From the NCBI GenBank assembly GCA_051453625.1, contig JBOZIK010000001.1, positions 282,431,589-282,495,588 on the forward strand: 64,000 nucleotides of DNA. The letters are read 5' to 3'. The notes under the pieces were generated by a model that worked only from the letters and a program-made list of their open reading frames with translations, was not told the origin of the DNA and made no database searches. Positions 33,495-46,386 of the stretch are shown piece after piece; the first letter of the stretch is position 1; each line of letters begins with the position of its first letter. This stretch comes from Welwitschia mirabilis. Lineage: Eukaryota > Gnetophyta > Gnetopsida > Welwitschiales. Both the position numbers and the translations under genes were made by a program.

Positions 33495-36400
33495 TAAGTT
33501 TATATTTTTAATTTAATATCTACTATATATTAAATTTTGTAATAGATACTAATCTATAAAGTATGTTCCTAGTTGTAATGGTATAGAGAATTAGTCTTAA
33601 ATAAGAAATTAAAGTATTCTATTATAGCATAGTTAATTCTAATTGTCATTCTCTCATAATGGCTAAAAAGGTACTTCAAAGATTATAAGAACTAATAAAG
33701 ATTTAAGATAGGTTTAAATATAAAGAGGATATGTAAGGTAGTTAAAGAATAAATTCACTTGATTAGATATCTCCTCCGTAGAATTATAAATAAATATTTA
33801 TAAGTTAATATATCATGTAAACTTCAATCAACTAAAGGATATTTACTATGAATTGGATTTATTGATAAGAAATAAGTTATTCACTACTCATTCTAAATGT
33901 AATAAAAGTATAAGTAATGGAAATATTACCTCTTACATTAAATGTAGAAAAACACTAGAATAACATGAAAGATATCATGAACTAACATATCAATCATTTA
34001 AACCCTACAAAGCATTAAAGTAATAAATTTTAAGAATAAATATGAAAAAATCTATAATGTACTATTATATAACTAGTAATCTTAATTAAATCAGAGATGG
34101 AAACATAAAATAAATCTAATCACAAACTAAGTACATTTAGAAATGATGCAAACATTATTGAGAATAATAAATCATAGATCAAGACCTAAGGTAGAGCATA
34201 ATAGATTCCATATGATTTAGTTATTCTATTATGGAGATTCTTATAATCTTATAATGATATAAGCTCTCATCATGGCCATTATAATTTTAGATCTAAAATA
34301 AAAAATTTTAATGGATAATTATGAATAACAATTTAATAATAGTATATTTCAAGCTTTATAATCAATAAAGTAATCAATAATAGATGAAGGATGTATAATT
34401 CTTCAACTGGGCTCTGCTTTTATAGCTCTTCTTAGGGTTGAAAATATTAATTAATATTTTCTTATTATTAATAATTAAATAGTGAAAAATCCCCTTTGGT
34501 AGTAAGACACAGATATTAGCCTCAGTTTTCATAAACTAATTTTACACTAGGCTATAAGGTTAATTTGTTAATTTATCATCTAATTAGCTCTTTTCTTTAT
34601 AGAATCTAATTAGCTCTAGAATGATAATGGAACTAATAGTATGAATAGTGGCATTTATCTCTTTTTATCACTGGGATCTAGTGAATTATAGGTAAATTAG
34701 GATGATCTATGAATAAAATACCAAAATCTCACGCTTGTTCATAATAAGTTTGAAAATTAATAAATAAAATATTGTTAATAATAAATTAGTTACAAATATA
34801 GTATTTATAGCCTTAATAATATATTAATTTACTAATGTTTAAAGGCCAAATATGTAAATATTTAAGTGTAAAAAATACCTTTTATGGATAAAAATTTTTC
34901 ATGTTTACTATTATTATTATAGCAATGTGAAAAAACTTAAACTTAGGATATGATATGTTTATGCTAGAGAGCATCGCCAATAGTGGTCTAGATAGTTAAT
35001 TGAATTTAATATGCCATCACATAGAACTTTATGGAGGGTTTGTTAGACTATGCATCAGAGTACCCCATTCAATAGTTATGTATGCAGTATGCAAGCACTA
35101 CATGACTACCCCTTGCTCAACAAGCCCACTTCCAAAACCTCTAACATCCACCCACATAATGTAGAGTTCATTCACCACTAGGAGTTATGTAATTGGATAT
35201 GTTTTTATTTGCCATGTAATAACACTTTTCTTACTCATCAAGGAAAAACATACAAAGATGGTTGGGTTTAGTCTCAATAGTCTTCCACTTATTACACATG
35301 ACTAGAGTCCAAGTTGCTAGTACTTATCTGTTGTAGCCATTCTCCAACTTAGGTGTATTTTAATAATACCCTATGCTAGCAGTATTAGAACTCATTCTAG
35401 TTCCTTGTCATGGTTAAGTGGTTGATACTCATGCTGTAGGAGGTAGCTAAGTACAAGAAGTGCTAAGTACATATGATTATATTCCTTGTTATCAAAGTAG
35501 CCTATTGATACTAGGTTGATGCTATTAAGTTTAAAACCATTATTAAGGTATTATCCATTATGCTAGGTAGATTTTGGATTATGCCACCTAGCTAAATATC
35601 TTCTTTCACCTATTTTTATTAGAGAGGAATTAACTAAGACTACTGAATGGACCCATGTGTAGTAGATTTTAACTTCCACCTATGTAATTAGGTAATGTTT
35701 ACTATTTGTTCCATAACCATTTTTAGAGTCAGTACTAATCATTGAACTACTATTAATACTTACTCAACAACCATATTAGTTTGACTAATGCTAACTTAGT
35801 ATGCAATTGGTTACACACATAGCTATGTGATTACTCACTTCATATGGAGAGAAGGCTTAATAGTATTTTTACCAATAGTGGTCATTAGTTAGTTCTACTG
35901 TAGCTACGCATTCCACATCATATTATCCACTAGAAAAATGATCAAATTTTCATGTATCTCCCCATTTCTAGCACCTCAAAAGAGTCCTATATAAATCATT
36001 GATTCATAAAGGTAGCTTAGATCTACTAACTAAATAAGGAAAACTTGGATGGGGAAATTGTTTCTCCCTATATCTTTCAAAGTTTATTCCCCATGTATGT
36101 AGATGTAGTCACATCCAATATATGTAGATTGAAAATTCCATCTCAATTTTTCCAAACTCAACCTAGCTAGAGTGAGCTAGTGGTACATAAGTGACAATAT
36201 AAATTTGGATATGATCATCTTAAGTCATCCACTAAGCATGCAAAATCATACATAGTGGTTCAGTTGATTTGTGCATGATAAACCATGTGTATATATGTGT
36301 GATGCAATGCTATTCCTCTCATACAAAGGAGTTGGTCCTTCATAGAGGTAGGTTGAAGGTATAACCTATCAAGTAAGCCAAGCTTCTTACCAATCTTATA

Positions 36401-36804
36401 ACAACAACATGTATGCTAAATTATCATGAATTATCTTATCTTTAATTATCTTGATATGCTAAAAATACTAGTATATTTTTATGATTACATAATTATAAGA
36501 ATAGGGAAACAATAAATTTACTATAAAAATAAAATCTAAATAGATGGAAGAAGAACTAGTTGGAAAATACTGGAAGAAAGTGATGCAACTACACCTTATA
36601 ATTAGAAAGTAGTAGTTATTATCATTTCATAGTTACCATAATGTAAAAGTATTTTGAAACCTTTGTTTGTATAAATAACAACTAGCATTAGTTTTAAGAT
36701 CCTATTTTATTATTATTAAAATTGAACTTCATGCTAGTATTTAACTTTTCATATTAACTATAATTTCCTTTCTCGTATAAACAATGCTTAACCTTTTAGA
36801 GAAT
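33495..36804. other. AT-rich stretch without a gene
   Basis: From about 34960 to 36400 the composition is more balanced than around it, but reading both strands gave no protein match and no open frame above 60 codons. Its origin is unknown. Confidence 0.45.
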
Positions 36805-37335
36805 TGTTAAATTTAAAGAAGAGGGATGAATGAGTTATACCAAATAAATTTTTTTATTCAAATATAGAATTTAAAGTACAGTAAAATAAATACCTTACTC
36901 AGATAATGTGGTTTCCCAACCTAGATATATCCACACACAAAGTATAACTTTCTCTCATACCTCTGTATATTCTTGACATGAAAGAAATAGTGCTTTTGGC
37001 TTACCACAAACCTTACAATAATGAGATTCTCCTCATAAGGTAGCACTTTCTTCACCTTAAAAAAATCAATAAAAATGTGCACAGAAGCATAACCACAAAG
37101 TGGGATGCTCCTTGTAAGGCAGCAAATACTTTTGCTTAGGGAAATAGTGGTTTCAACTCATCACCAACCTTATAACAAAGTTAGAATCTCTTTATAAGAT
37201 AACACCCTCTTTCTCTTAGGAAAATACAATAATGCAAGTACTCAAAGGCACAACCTCAATGCACGCCCACAAAAGGGCTACCTTAAAATGAGTTTGATGG
37301 TATAATAATGGACTTTCTAATAGTATCCAAGAATG

Positions 37336-40300
37336 TGATTTTCATATCTCATATTTTGTAAACCTTATTTACTTGCATAGGAAGTATATAAAGCTTTCAG
37401 TCAAATAAATAATTATCCTTATTTAAGTTTCTTATGAAATAAGATGTTATTTTAAAATTAATCTTAGTTTGTAATCTTTATAATTTCCCATGAAAATGAT
37501 AAAAATTATGTTAAAAAGTTTTATGAAAAAATCTATTCAAACATTTAAAACTAAATAANNNNNNNNNNNNNNNNNNNNNNNNNNNNNNNNNNNNNNNNNN
37601 NNNNNNNNNNNNNNNNNNNNNNNNNNNNNNNNNNNNNNNNNNNNNNNNNNNNNNNNNNNNNNNNNNNNNNNNNNNNNNNNNNNNNNNNNNNNNNNNNNNN
37701 NNNNNNNNNNNNNNNNNNNNNNNNNNNNNNNNNNNNNNNNNNNNNNNNNNNNNNNNNNNNNNNNNNNNNNNNNNNNNNNNNNNNNNNNNNNNNNNNNNNN
37801 NNNNNNNNNNNNNNNNNNNTATGTTCTTGAGATGTGTAAGGACTTTTTCTTCACAACATATTCATTTCTTTATTCATTGGAATTAAAGAGTTTGACTGAT
37901 TGTGCCATATGATAATTTTAAAATTTGTAAATTCATTCTTTTGATACATGTCTTAATGAATTAAACTCACTTATAAACCTATGAAGGATTAAAAAGGGCT
38001 AGCATGATGAAATGATGCATGTAATTAATGTTGCTAATTAAAGCATGAAGATTACTCACCCTAGTTAAGTGCATGAGCCATAAATATGATCTCTTGTNNN
38101 NNNNNNNNNNNNNNNNNNNNNNNNNNNNNNNNNNNNNNNNNNNNNNNNNNNNNNNNNNNNNNNNNNNNNNNNNNNNNNNNNNNNNNNNNNNNNNNNNGTT
38201 TGACTGATTGTGCCATATGATAATTTTAAGATTTGTAAATTCATTCTTTTGATACATGTCTTGATGAATTAAACTCACTTATAAACCCATGAAGGATTAA
38301 AAAGGGCTAGCATGATGAAATGATGCATGTAATTAATGTTGCTAATTAAAACATGAAGATTACTCACCCTAGTTAAGTGCATGAGCCATAAATATGATCT
38401 CTTTTTGTACTCCAATGTAACTTATTACTTATCTTATTTATCAATGCTAAATCATGTGATCTCATAATCTTGAGCTATGTGCCTTGGTTTNNNNNNNNNN
38501 NNNNNNNNNNNNNNNNNNNNNNNNNNNNNNNNNNNNNNNNNNNNNNNNNNNNNNNNNNNNNNNNNNNNNNNNNNNNNNNNNNNNNNNNNNNNNNNNNNNN
38601 NNNNNNNNNNNNNNNNNNNNNNNNNNNNNNNNNNNNNNNNNNNNNNNNNNNNNNNNNNNNNNNNNNNNNNNNNNNNNNNNNNNNNNNNNNNNNNNNNNNN
38701 NNNNNNNNNNNNNNNNNNNNNNNNNNNNNNNNNNNNNNNNNNNNNNNNNNNNNNNNNNNNNNNNNNNNNNNNNNNNNNNNNNNNNNNNNNNNNNNNNNNN
38801 NTATTATGGAATTATTTATGGCTTTTATGACATTATGTTATAAGATATTATTCCCTTCTATTGGCTCCCACTAAGACATTATAGTAAGATATAAGGGGAT
38901 CTCTTATGCTTGATGATGGAGGATTACTAATGAATGATTATGGACAAGTAACCAAGGGGTTTACTATTTAAAAAAAAAGGCAAAAAAGAAATTTGGGTAC
39001 TCATGTTCATTTGAGTATCATATTTTTTAATCTATTATGCATTGACCCATCTTATTAGGGGCAAAGTCTGATCCTCAAATTTCTCTTTAGGCTAGTAGGC
39101 TTCCAGGGAAAATCTCAAGGCTCATAGTAAATGTTTTTTTGAATTGATTTGATTTTTCNNNNNNNNNNNNNNNNNNNNNNNNNNNNNNNNNNNNNNNNNN
39201 NNNNNNNNNNNNNNNNNNNNNNNNNNNNNNNNNNNNNNNNNNNNNNNNNNNNNNNNNNTTTCCCCCCAATATCTCTCTCTTTTTTTCTTTCTTTTATTTC
39301 TTTCTTGTAGATCTTTGATCTTAGAAGGTTAAAGCTAAGAAACTCTTAAACTTGAATCTTCATCATCTTTAACTATCAAGGTCTTACTAATCTTTTCAAG
39401 TAAGCTTCTTACTCTTATTATCCATATGATCTATTTTTCCTATTGAAATGATGTGATATTTTATTATGGAATTATTCATGGCTTTTATACAATTATGTTA
39501 TAAAATATTATTTCCTTTCATTAGCTCCCACCAAGACATTATAGTGAGATATGAGGGTGTCTCTTATGCTTGGTGATGGAGGATTACTAATAGATGATTA
39601 TGACCAAATTACTAAGGGGTTTACTATAAAAAAGAATAAAAGAAAATTTAGGTACTCATTTTTATTTTAGTATTATATTTTTTTTTATCTATTATGCATT
39701 AAGACCATCTTATTAGGGGTAAAGTCTAATCCTCAAAATTGTCTTTAGGTGAGTATCATGGAAAATCTCAAGGCACATAGTAAATGGTTTTTTTTAATTA
39801 ATTTGATTTTTATTTCTTCAATGATTTTTTTCTTTTTATAATTGATTTATCTTTATATAACTAATTAGTTAGTATATCCATTATTTTGCTTATCTGAGTT
39901 ATTGCTTAAGTAGTTGTAGAAACTTTATCATATTTTGTTATGGTAAAGATTAAATTTTCAAAATTGAGGCATAGGATAAATACACTATATCTTATTAATT
40001 AGTAGGTATAAATTAGTTAATTTTTTATGTAAGTCTAAGATTGTGTTATTAACATGAAGATATAAAATTAATAATTTTTTTGATGGAAAATTATTTTTAA
40101 AAAAATTATCTGTTAAAATATATTAGAAAATAAATGAAAAAAATAGCAAGAAAGTAATTTTCATTTTCATACTTTTTTATCAATATAATCACAAATATGA
40201 GCATCCTAAGTCATAGCAAATTTACTAACCTTTCTAAAACATCTTGAATCATTTAAAAACTTAAAGTATTTTAAAAGTTGTAGTCATTTCAGTGTAGTGT

Positions 40301-41915
40301 GGTATGACTATAATTTTAGAAAATTTAAGAGTTTTTAGTCTTAAATGATAATGTTCAAAATAATATTTTATAATCCAAGATAGTTTAAGTTAGATTCTAA
40401 AGACTCTATGATGTGTCTAGCTTCTAAAAAACTACTATAATTTAATTTTTACTTTATAATTAATTAATTATTAATTTTTAACTATGATGTTTGATTAGAG
40501 CTTAAAAATATTATAATTAATGTTAAAATAATTTAAAAATTATTACATAAAATTTTATAGGGAAATTAAGTATATAAAATATATTTCTAGGTTTAGGTTA
40601 AATTATCTATAACTATTATTTAATGTAAAAATACCTTTTTTACCCTTTTTCTTTAACTTACTTTGAATGTGCATGTTATAAGAGTTTTCACCTTAGTAGT
40701 TTAAGTGAGATAAGTAGTATTTAGCTTATCACTTATTTTTATGACTTATAATATAGCCATATGAAATCTTGTATAATACTTATATCTTAACAATTATTCT
40801 TTAGCTATACTTTCTTTTGTTGATCTTCTTTACACCTATACATGAAGATTGTCATATGAGTGTGGAAGAATGTTTCTAGGATTAGCATAGCTCCAACTAT
40901 GTTTTAGACTTTTTAAGTACATTATTTTATATTTTTATTATTATTAAAAAAGAAAATAATACTTTCTTTATTTAAATACAAATGAAAAAGAATATTTCCT
41001 TTATCTAGATTTTTATTATTGTAATCTTGAAAAAAATGTTCTTGTATGCTTTCTTTATTTTTAATGGTTATTTCTTAGGTAAATAATTCATTAAATATTT
41101 ACATTAGTTAGAATTTTTTACATGCATTTGTATTGTATTCATCGAATAGGACTAAATCGAGATAATTCTTAGAATTTTCATCCCCACACTTTGATTTCAT
41201 CACCAAGGTGGATTACATTGTATTTTTTTTAATAATAACCTTTTAGAAGTGGATTTGACCATCATTCTTCTATCCTACCCATATATGAACTTACTCTGAG
41301 TTGATATCTTAAGTTCTTAATTTTGATGGATCATGTTGCACCTTTTAGAGATGATTCAAGAAAGCAAAAGCTATTTTTAAGCATGTATTCAACTCATGTA
41401 GTGCCTATCATCTCTATTGGAGGTATATCAAGGTGAAGTGAAAGCCTATGAAGTTGGGTTTAGTTATATTTATATAGTTTAGAACTCAAAGTAGAATCAA
41501 CTTGCATCCGGAGAATGGCCAGATGAGTTGGAATGCCATTAATTAGAGTTGTAACCTTATATTATATTGATTAGGTATTATTCTTAAAATTTATTCATGT
41601 ATGTTAACAATAAGTTTACATTTAATCAACTATTCATAAGATATTATTTATATGATTAAAAACTAGGAATAAATAAAGAACATAAACTTATAACATTACT
41701 ATTGTTTATAAATTAAAATAACCTAAAAATTAATTATAAGTAAGTATATGATATTAATATAATTTATCTTCCTTAGAATATCAAAATTCTAATTAAGGAG
41801 TAAATATAATTTGGTCTTAGGTTCCACAGTGTCAATTAGGTAAAAATATTTTTTTAAAAAAAAAGGAAAGGAAAAAATAGTACTTAATTAGGGTAAGAGT
41901 AAAGAGGGTGTTACA
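37336..41915 (+). repeat. 5' LTR of the chromovirus, with four gaps and internal duplications
   Basis: 4580 bp including 772 N. It aligns in order to the 3' LTR, for example AACCTTATTTACTTG at the start, TAATTATCCTTATTTAAGTT, and GGGTGTTACA at the end against GGGTATCACA. Two blocks occur twice here but not in the 3' LTR: 37890-38097 repeated at 38198-38400, and 38802-39158 repeated at 39459-39820. Both pairs flank N runs. The TATA region is hidden in the gap 38491-38801. Confidence 0.75.
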
Positions 41916-41918
41916 AAT

Positions 41919-41930
41919 TGGTATCAGAGC
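41919..41930 (+). promoter_or_regulatory. tRNA-Met primer binding site of the chromovirus
   Basis: TGGTATCAGAGC, a perfect match to the standard plant initiator-tRNA primer site, lies three bases after the LTR end GTTACA. Confidence 0.9.
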
Positions 41931-42724
41931 TCTAGATTAACTTAAATAATACTTATATTAAATACTTATAAATTTATAAGAATATAAATTTAATTACAGT
42001 TTTAACAACTTTTTTCCTTAATAATTATTAAGTTAGTGATAACTATAACAACCTTAATTCCTAATAGTTATAAAGTTGGTTATATCCTTAATAATCTTAA
42101 ACCATGAGCAAAATCAATTATATCCTTGATAATACTAGATTCCAAAATAACTTTAACTTCTAGGAAAGCATGAATTTAATCATATCTTCTAGTACTCATA
42201 AATTCTATTATACCTATAATTTTCCTACTATCTAAATATATACCAATTTGCATTCATGTTAATTCCAATAATTACAAAATTACACTAATCATAATCTTAG
42301 CACCTTAATAATCCTAGAACTTGATTATATTTGTGATAGCTTCAAAGTATCTATAAGATTAACTATAATCCCAACCCCTAAATGAACATTATGCTAATCA
42401 TATTTATGATAACTCTGTTACCTTATAGCTACAGATGATAATCACTTAAAAGAATTTCAATTATCTTAATAATTTAGTACATTGATCTTATATGATTCCT
42501 TAAAGATCTTAAGCTTTTGGGAAAAAATAAATAAATAAATAAATACATAAATAATACCTTATAATTAGAAACTGTCAAAAGTAATCATATATCCAACCAA
42601 GTTATTCATCCTAAATTCTATGGTTACATAATGTTAGAGTAAAAACCCATATTCATAACTTGTAAATCTTATCTATTGAAAACAAAGAAAGGGGATAAAC
42701 TTGAATATGTACTTTAAGATATAA
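41931..42724 (+). other. chromovirus leader and degraded start of gag
   Basis: AT-rich, with frequent stops and no clear gag motif. It contains an (AAAT)n run at 42524-42551 and ends in a 100-N gap. Confidence 0.5.
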
Positions 42725-42824
42725 NNNNNNNNNNNNNNNNNNNNNNNNNNNNNNNNNNNNNNNNNNNNNNNNNNNNNNNNNNNNNNNNNNNNNNNNNNNN
42801 NNNNNNNNNNNNNNNNNNNNNNNN

Positions 42825-43700
42825 CATCACTAAGTTCTATATTCGCTAGAAGATTGTAGAATTCTACAATCTAAGACAAGCCTATAATGTGACCATAGCA
42901 TCTCATGAGTGAAAATTTGTAGAATTATTAAAATATGTGTTACATATGCACCTAAATGAAGAAGACCAAGTAAATCTCTTTATTCATATTCTTATCCCTT
43001 CTGTTTCTACCAAAGTATGCATGTTTTAATCTAAGAGTCTAGTAGAGGTTGTAAAAAAGACAGTAGAAAAGGCAAAGATAGTAGAACAAAACTAGTAGAG
43101 ACAATAAGAAATTAAGAAAATAATTCCTCTACAGTGGCATATCCTTAAAGGAAATCGATCACAACTGTCTTATTTAAATAAGAATTGGCACTTCGACAAA
43201 AATAAATGTTAGTAGTAGTAATTAAAAAAAAAGGAAATTTCATCAATCAAGATAGACTCTATCCAAAATAAACTAGAACGTTTCTGGTCAAGGCTATGCA
43301 AGTAATCAACCTCAGAGATCTGACTTCCAGCAAACTCCTAATTAGTATCAGTATCAGAACTAGTATATAGATATCACTATTATAATTGTAAGGAAAATCA
43401 TAATCTAAAAGGATGTTCATTACATTATAAAGACCTTTCCAAACAATAACCAAAAACCCTAAGGATCAAAAAGTATTCCTGAGATAATAGAATGACTTTA
43501 AGCAGTAGTAGATAATCAAGGGGTGCAATTTTAAAGCTCTGTCATAGAAGGTAAGATCTTACTTAATCATAAAGAAGTAATTATTTTATTTGATTATGAA
43601 GCAATACATTGCTTTATATCTCCTAGAATTGTATAAGAGAAAAATTATGTTGTGCTCCAATTAAAGGATGCATAAAGTTAGCAAATGATCTATCCAAAGT
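42825..43700 (+). pseudogene. chromovirus gag fragment and protease relic
   Basis: From 42825, pieces matching chromovirus gag are seen: KFYIR, EFYNLRQAYNVTIASHE, KFVELLKYV and NEEDQVNLFIHIL. They correspond to the capsid region in which the family reads a Phe/Leu-rich block followed by a Tyr-Glu-x-Lys-Phe-x-x-Leu motif. Around 43560-43640 KEVIILFDYEAIHCFISPRIV corresponds to the aspartic protease active site, where DSGA would be expected; here it is DYEA, so the enzyme is dead. Stops are frequent. The start of gag is hidden in the gap before 42825, and no zinc knuckle was found in the decayed stretch between the two parts. A 64-codon minus-strand frame at 43259-43453 is incidental. Confidence 0.6.
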
Positions 43701-44067
43701 TAATCAGCAAGTATAAAAATCTACTTTATCTAGAAGTGGGGGATATTTTAAAATACAATCAATTGTTATTAACTTAGAAAAATATAACCTTGTTTTGAGT
43801 ATGAATTGCTTAATGTAGAATAGAGCAGTTATAAGTTGTGAAAAGCATCAAGTAGAAATGATGAGTCATGACCAAAGACTAATCTTTCAAGGTCATTACA
43901 AATTGATAGTGGAGAACTTACTTAATGCAAATCATATAAGAAAAATTAAGAGGGGATCACTAGTTCATATGCTATACCTAAAATTAAATAGCTTAAAGGA
44001 AGGAGGGACCTTAGTAAAGAATATACAATAGTCCAAGAATATTTTGATGTATTTACAATAGAATTAC

Positions 44068-45360
44068 CAAGAATGTCACCACTTCAGGAAGTTGAGTTTT
44101 CTATTAAATTAATTTTAGGAATCCAACCAATTTGTAAGGCATCATATATAATGTCTCCAACAGAAATGAAAGAATTAAAAACTCAGCTTGAATAGCTCTT
44201 ACAAAAAGGTTTTATTTATTCTAGTGTATAACTAGGTGGATCATCTGTATTATTTGTAAAGAAGAAGGATTATTCATTCTAGACAGCTAAATAAGGTTAC
44301 TATCAAGAACAAGTAGCTACTATCAAGAATAAATGACCTTTTTTATCAACTCAAGGAAGCTAAGGTATTTTCAAAAATTAATCTAAAATATGGATATCAT
44401 TAAGTTTGAATTAATGAATAAGATATTCCTAAAATAACATTTAAAACCTAATATGGACATTACAAGTTCACTATTATGCCTTTTAGTTTAATTAATGCTC
44501 ATATAGTGTTTATAAGCCTTATGAATTACATCTTTCAACAACATCTTGATTTCTTTGTAATAGTATTTCTTGATGACATTTTCATTTATTTTAAGACTTA
44601 TAAAGAGCATGAAAAATCCTTAAAACTAATACTACAGACCCTCTAGAATCACCAATTATGTGCCAACATGAAAAAATGCTCTTTTTGTAAGGAATTAATT
44701 CAATTTCTAAGCCATATAATATTTGAGGAAGGTATATTAGTGGATGAAGATAAAGTTAGAGCAATAATGGAATAGCCAATACCTACAAATATTACTAAGG
44801 TTAGAAGATTGCTTATTCTTATTGGGTACTATTGTTAATTCATCGTCAGTTTCTCTAAGATACCTTCTTTATTAACAAGCCTTTTAAAGAAAAGTAAAGA
44901 CTTTTAATAGACCAAAAAATGTGAGTAATCATTTGATCATCTTAAATAATGCTTAACTAGTGCTCTAGTCTTAGCAATACCAAATGATTCAAAGATCTTC
45001 TTTAGTTTACACTGATGCATTTGGAGAAGGTCTTGGAGTAGTGGTTAAATAAGGTAAAAAAGTAATAACTTATGGATTAAGGAAACTTAAAAATTGTAAG
45101 AAAAATTATCCAATTCATGATCTTGAATTAGCTATAGTATTTTTTCTGTAAAACTATGGAAACATTATCTCTTTAGTGTTAAGTTTTAAGTTTAGATAGA
45201 TCATAGGAGTTTAAATTGCATTTTTACATAATCAAACTTAAATCTTGGACAAAAAAGATGGATGGAATTTTTATGTGATTTTGATCTAGATATTTTATAC
45301 CATGAAGTTAAGAAAAATAAGGTTGCAGATGCTGTTAGTAGATGAGGTTATCCTAAAGTA
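44068..45360 (+). pseudogene. chromovirus reverse transcriptase and RNase H
   Basis: Blocks follow the family order: VEFSIKLILGIQPICKASY (about 44093-44149), MKELKTQLE then LLQKGFI and SSVLFVKKKD (to about 44270), LKEAKVFSKINLKYGYH (about 44351-44400), YGHYKFTIMPFSLINAH (about 44454-44505), and the catalytic motif FLDD at 44566-44577, which is intact. The connection region follows with ANMKKCSFCKELIQFLSHIIFEEG (in two blocks, about 44661-44733). RNase H pieces are YTDAFGEGLG (about 45010), NYPIHDLELA (about 45106-45133) and QKRWMEFLCDFDLDILYHEVK (in two blocks, about 45250-45310). Stops sit where Gln, Arg or Trp are usual (for example GYH-stop-V-stop, ME-stop-PIPT). Several frameshifts occur. 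The protein would copy RNA to DNA and degrade the RNA template. Confidence 0.85.
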
Positions 45361-45712
45361 ATCATAAAAATTCAAAGCCAAATTCCTACCATTATGTTAG
45401 ATGAATAAGAAAAGGATAAGAATTATCAAAAACTAAAGGACCAATTAGAAAAATCAACAGACTTAAGAATTTTAGTATTGATTCAGATAGTATTATCAAA
45501 TTTAAGGGAAGGCTTTTGGTTCCTAATGTAGATGAAATTAGGCATAAGCTAATGTTTGAATTTCATAATCCACCTATAGCAGACCATCCTAGAGCAACTA
45601 AAATGTATCAAAACATGAAATAAAAATTTTGATAGTCATGAATGAAAAAGGATATAGTAGAATTTGTCTCAAGGTATCTTAATTATTAACAAGTTAAAGT
45701 AGAACATATAAA

Positions 45713-46040
45713 GCTGCGCAACGTGCTGCTACTCAGTGCCATCCACATATGGTGCTTCTAATTGCTGATGCCTACACGCATGCTGCATTGTAGGACTAAT
45801 TATCCTTGGCCTGGTCAGTGGTATCTGTTGCTCCAGTTGGGGCATCATTGATCTAGAAATCGCCACTCATCACTAAGTAACTAAATGCATGAGTATCCAC
45901 TTAGTAGTGTTTCCTGCATAGATCACTATGAAAGGTTATGCATCTGGCATCATCCCGTATATGAGCTGGTAGTGGTTTGCGGCAACTTGGCTACTCAGCG
46001 TTTTATGGTATACCACTTTGGCATATGAGTGGGTTTTCAA
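45713..46040. mobile_element. GC-richer insert inside the chromovirus integrase, origin unknown
   Basis: About 330 bp of near-balanced base composition interrupting AT-rich integrase sequence. A direct repeat lies near its ends: TGCGCAACGTGCTGCTACTCAGTG-like at 45715-45738 and TGCGGCAACTTGGCTACTCAGCG-like at 45978-46000. No coding frame, terminal inverted repeat or tRNA-like promoter was recognised. It could be a nonautonomous element or a fragment of another repeat. Confidence 0.5.
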
Positions 46041-46238
46041 CCTTGATCTTTTGAGCTTGTATTCCAAAATAGAATTATTTTATCCTCATGATATTCCAAA
46101 ATATAAATGGGATGTGATTTGTATGGACTTTATTTTAGGACTTTCAAAAACTTAAAGAGGTAATAACTCTATTATGGTAATAGTTGATAGAGAAATTGAA
46201 TTAGCACATTTCATTCCAATAAATCTACTTATGATATC

Positions 46239-46386
46239 AAGGATATAGCTAAAGTATATACTCAAAATATTATTCAATTGCATAGTGTACATTTACTAAT
46301 TATCTCTAATAAGAATATAGCTAAAGTATATATTCAAAATATTATTCAAGGATATAGCTAAAGTATATATTCAAAATATTATTTAA
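46239..46386. repeat. 39-bp segment present three times inside integrase
   Basis: Copies at 46239-46277, 46311-46349 and 46348-46386 share ATATAGCTAAAGTATATA and TCAAAATATTATT. The first is at the normal integrase position and the others replace the following codons, so this is a local duplication after loss of function. Confidence 0.85.

Noticed and set aside
36760-36804. A further primer site just left of the split LTR, which would make it a 5' LTR
   Set aside because: GAGAAT before the LTR resembles the flank at 59275-59280, but the expected TGGTAT core is absent and no gag follows to the left.
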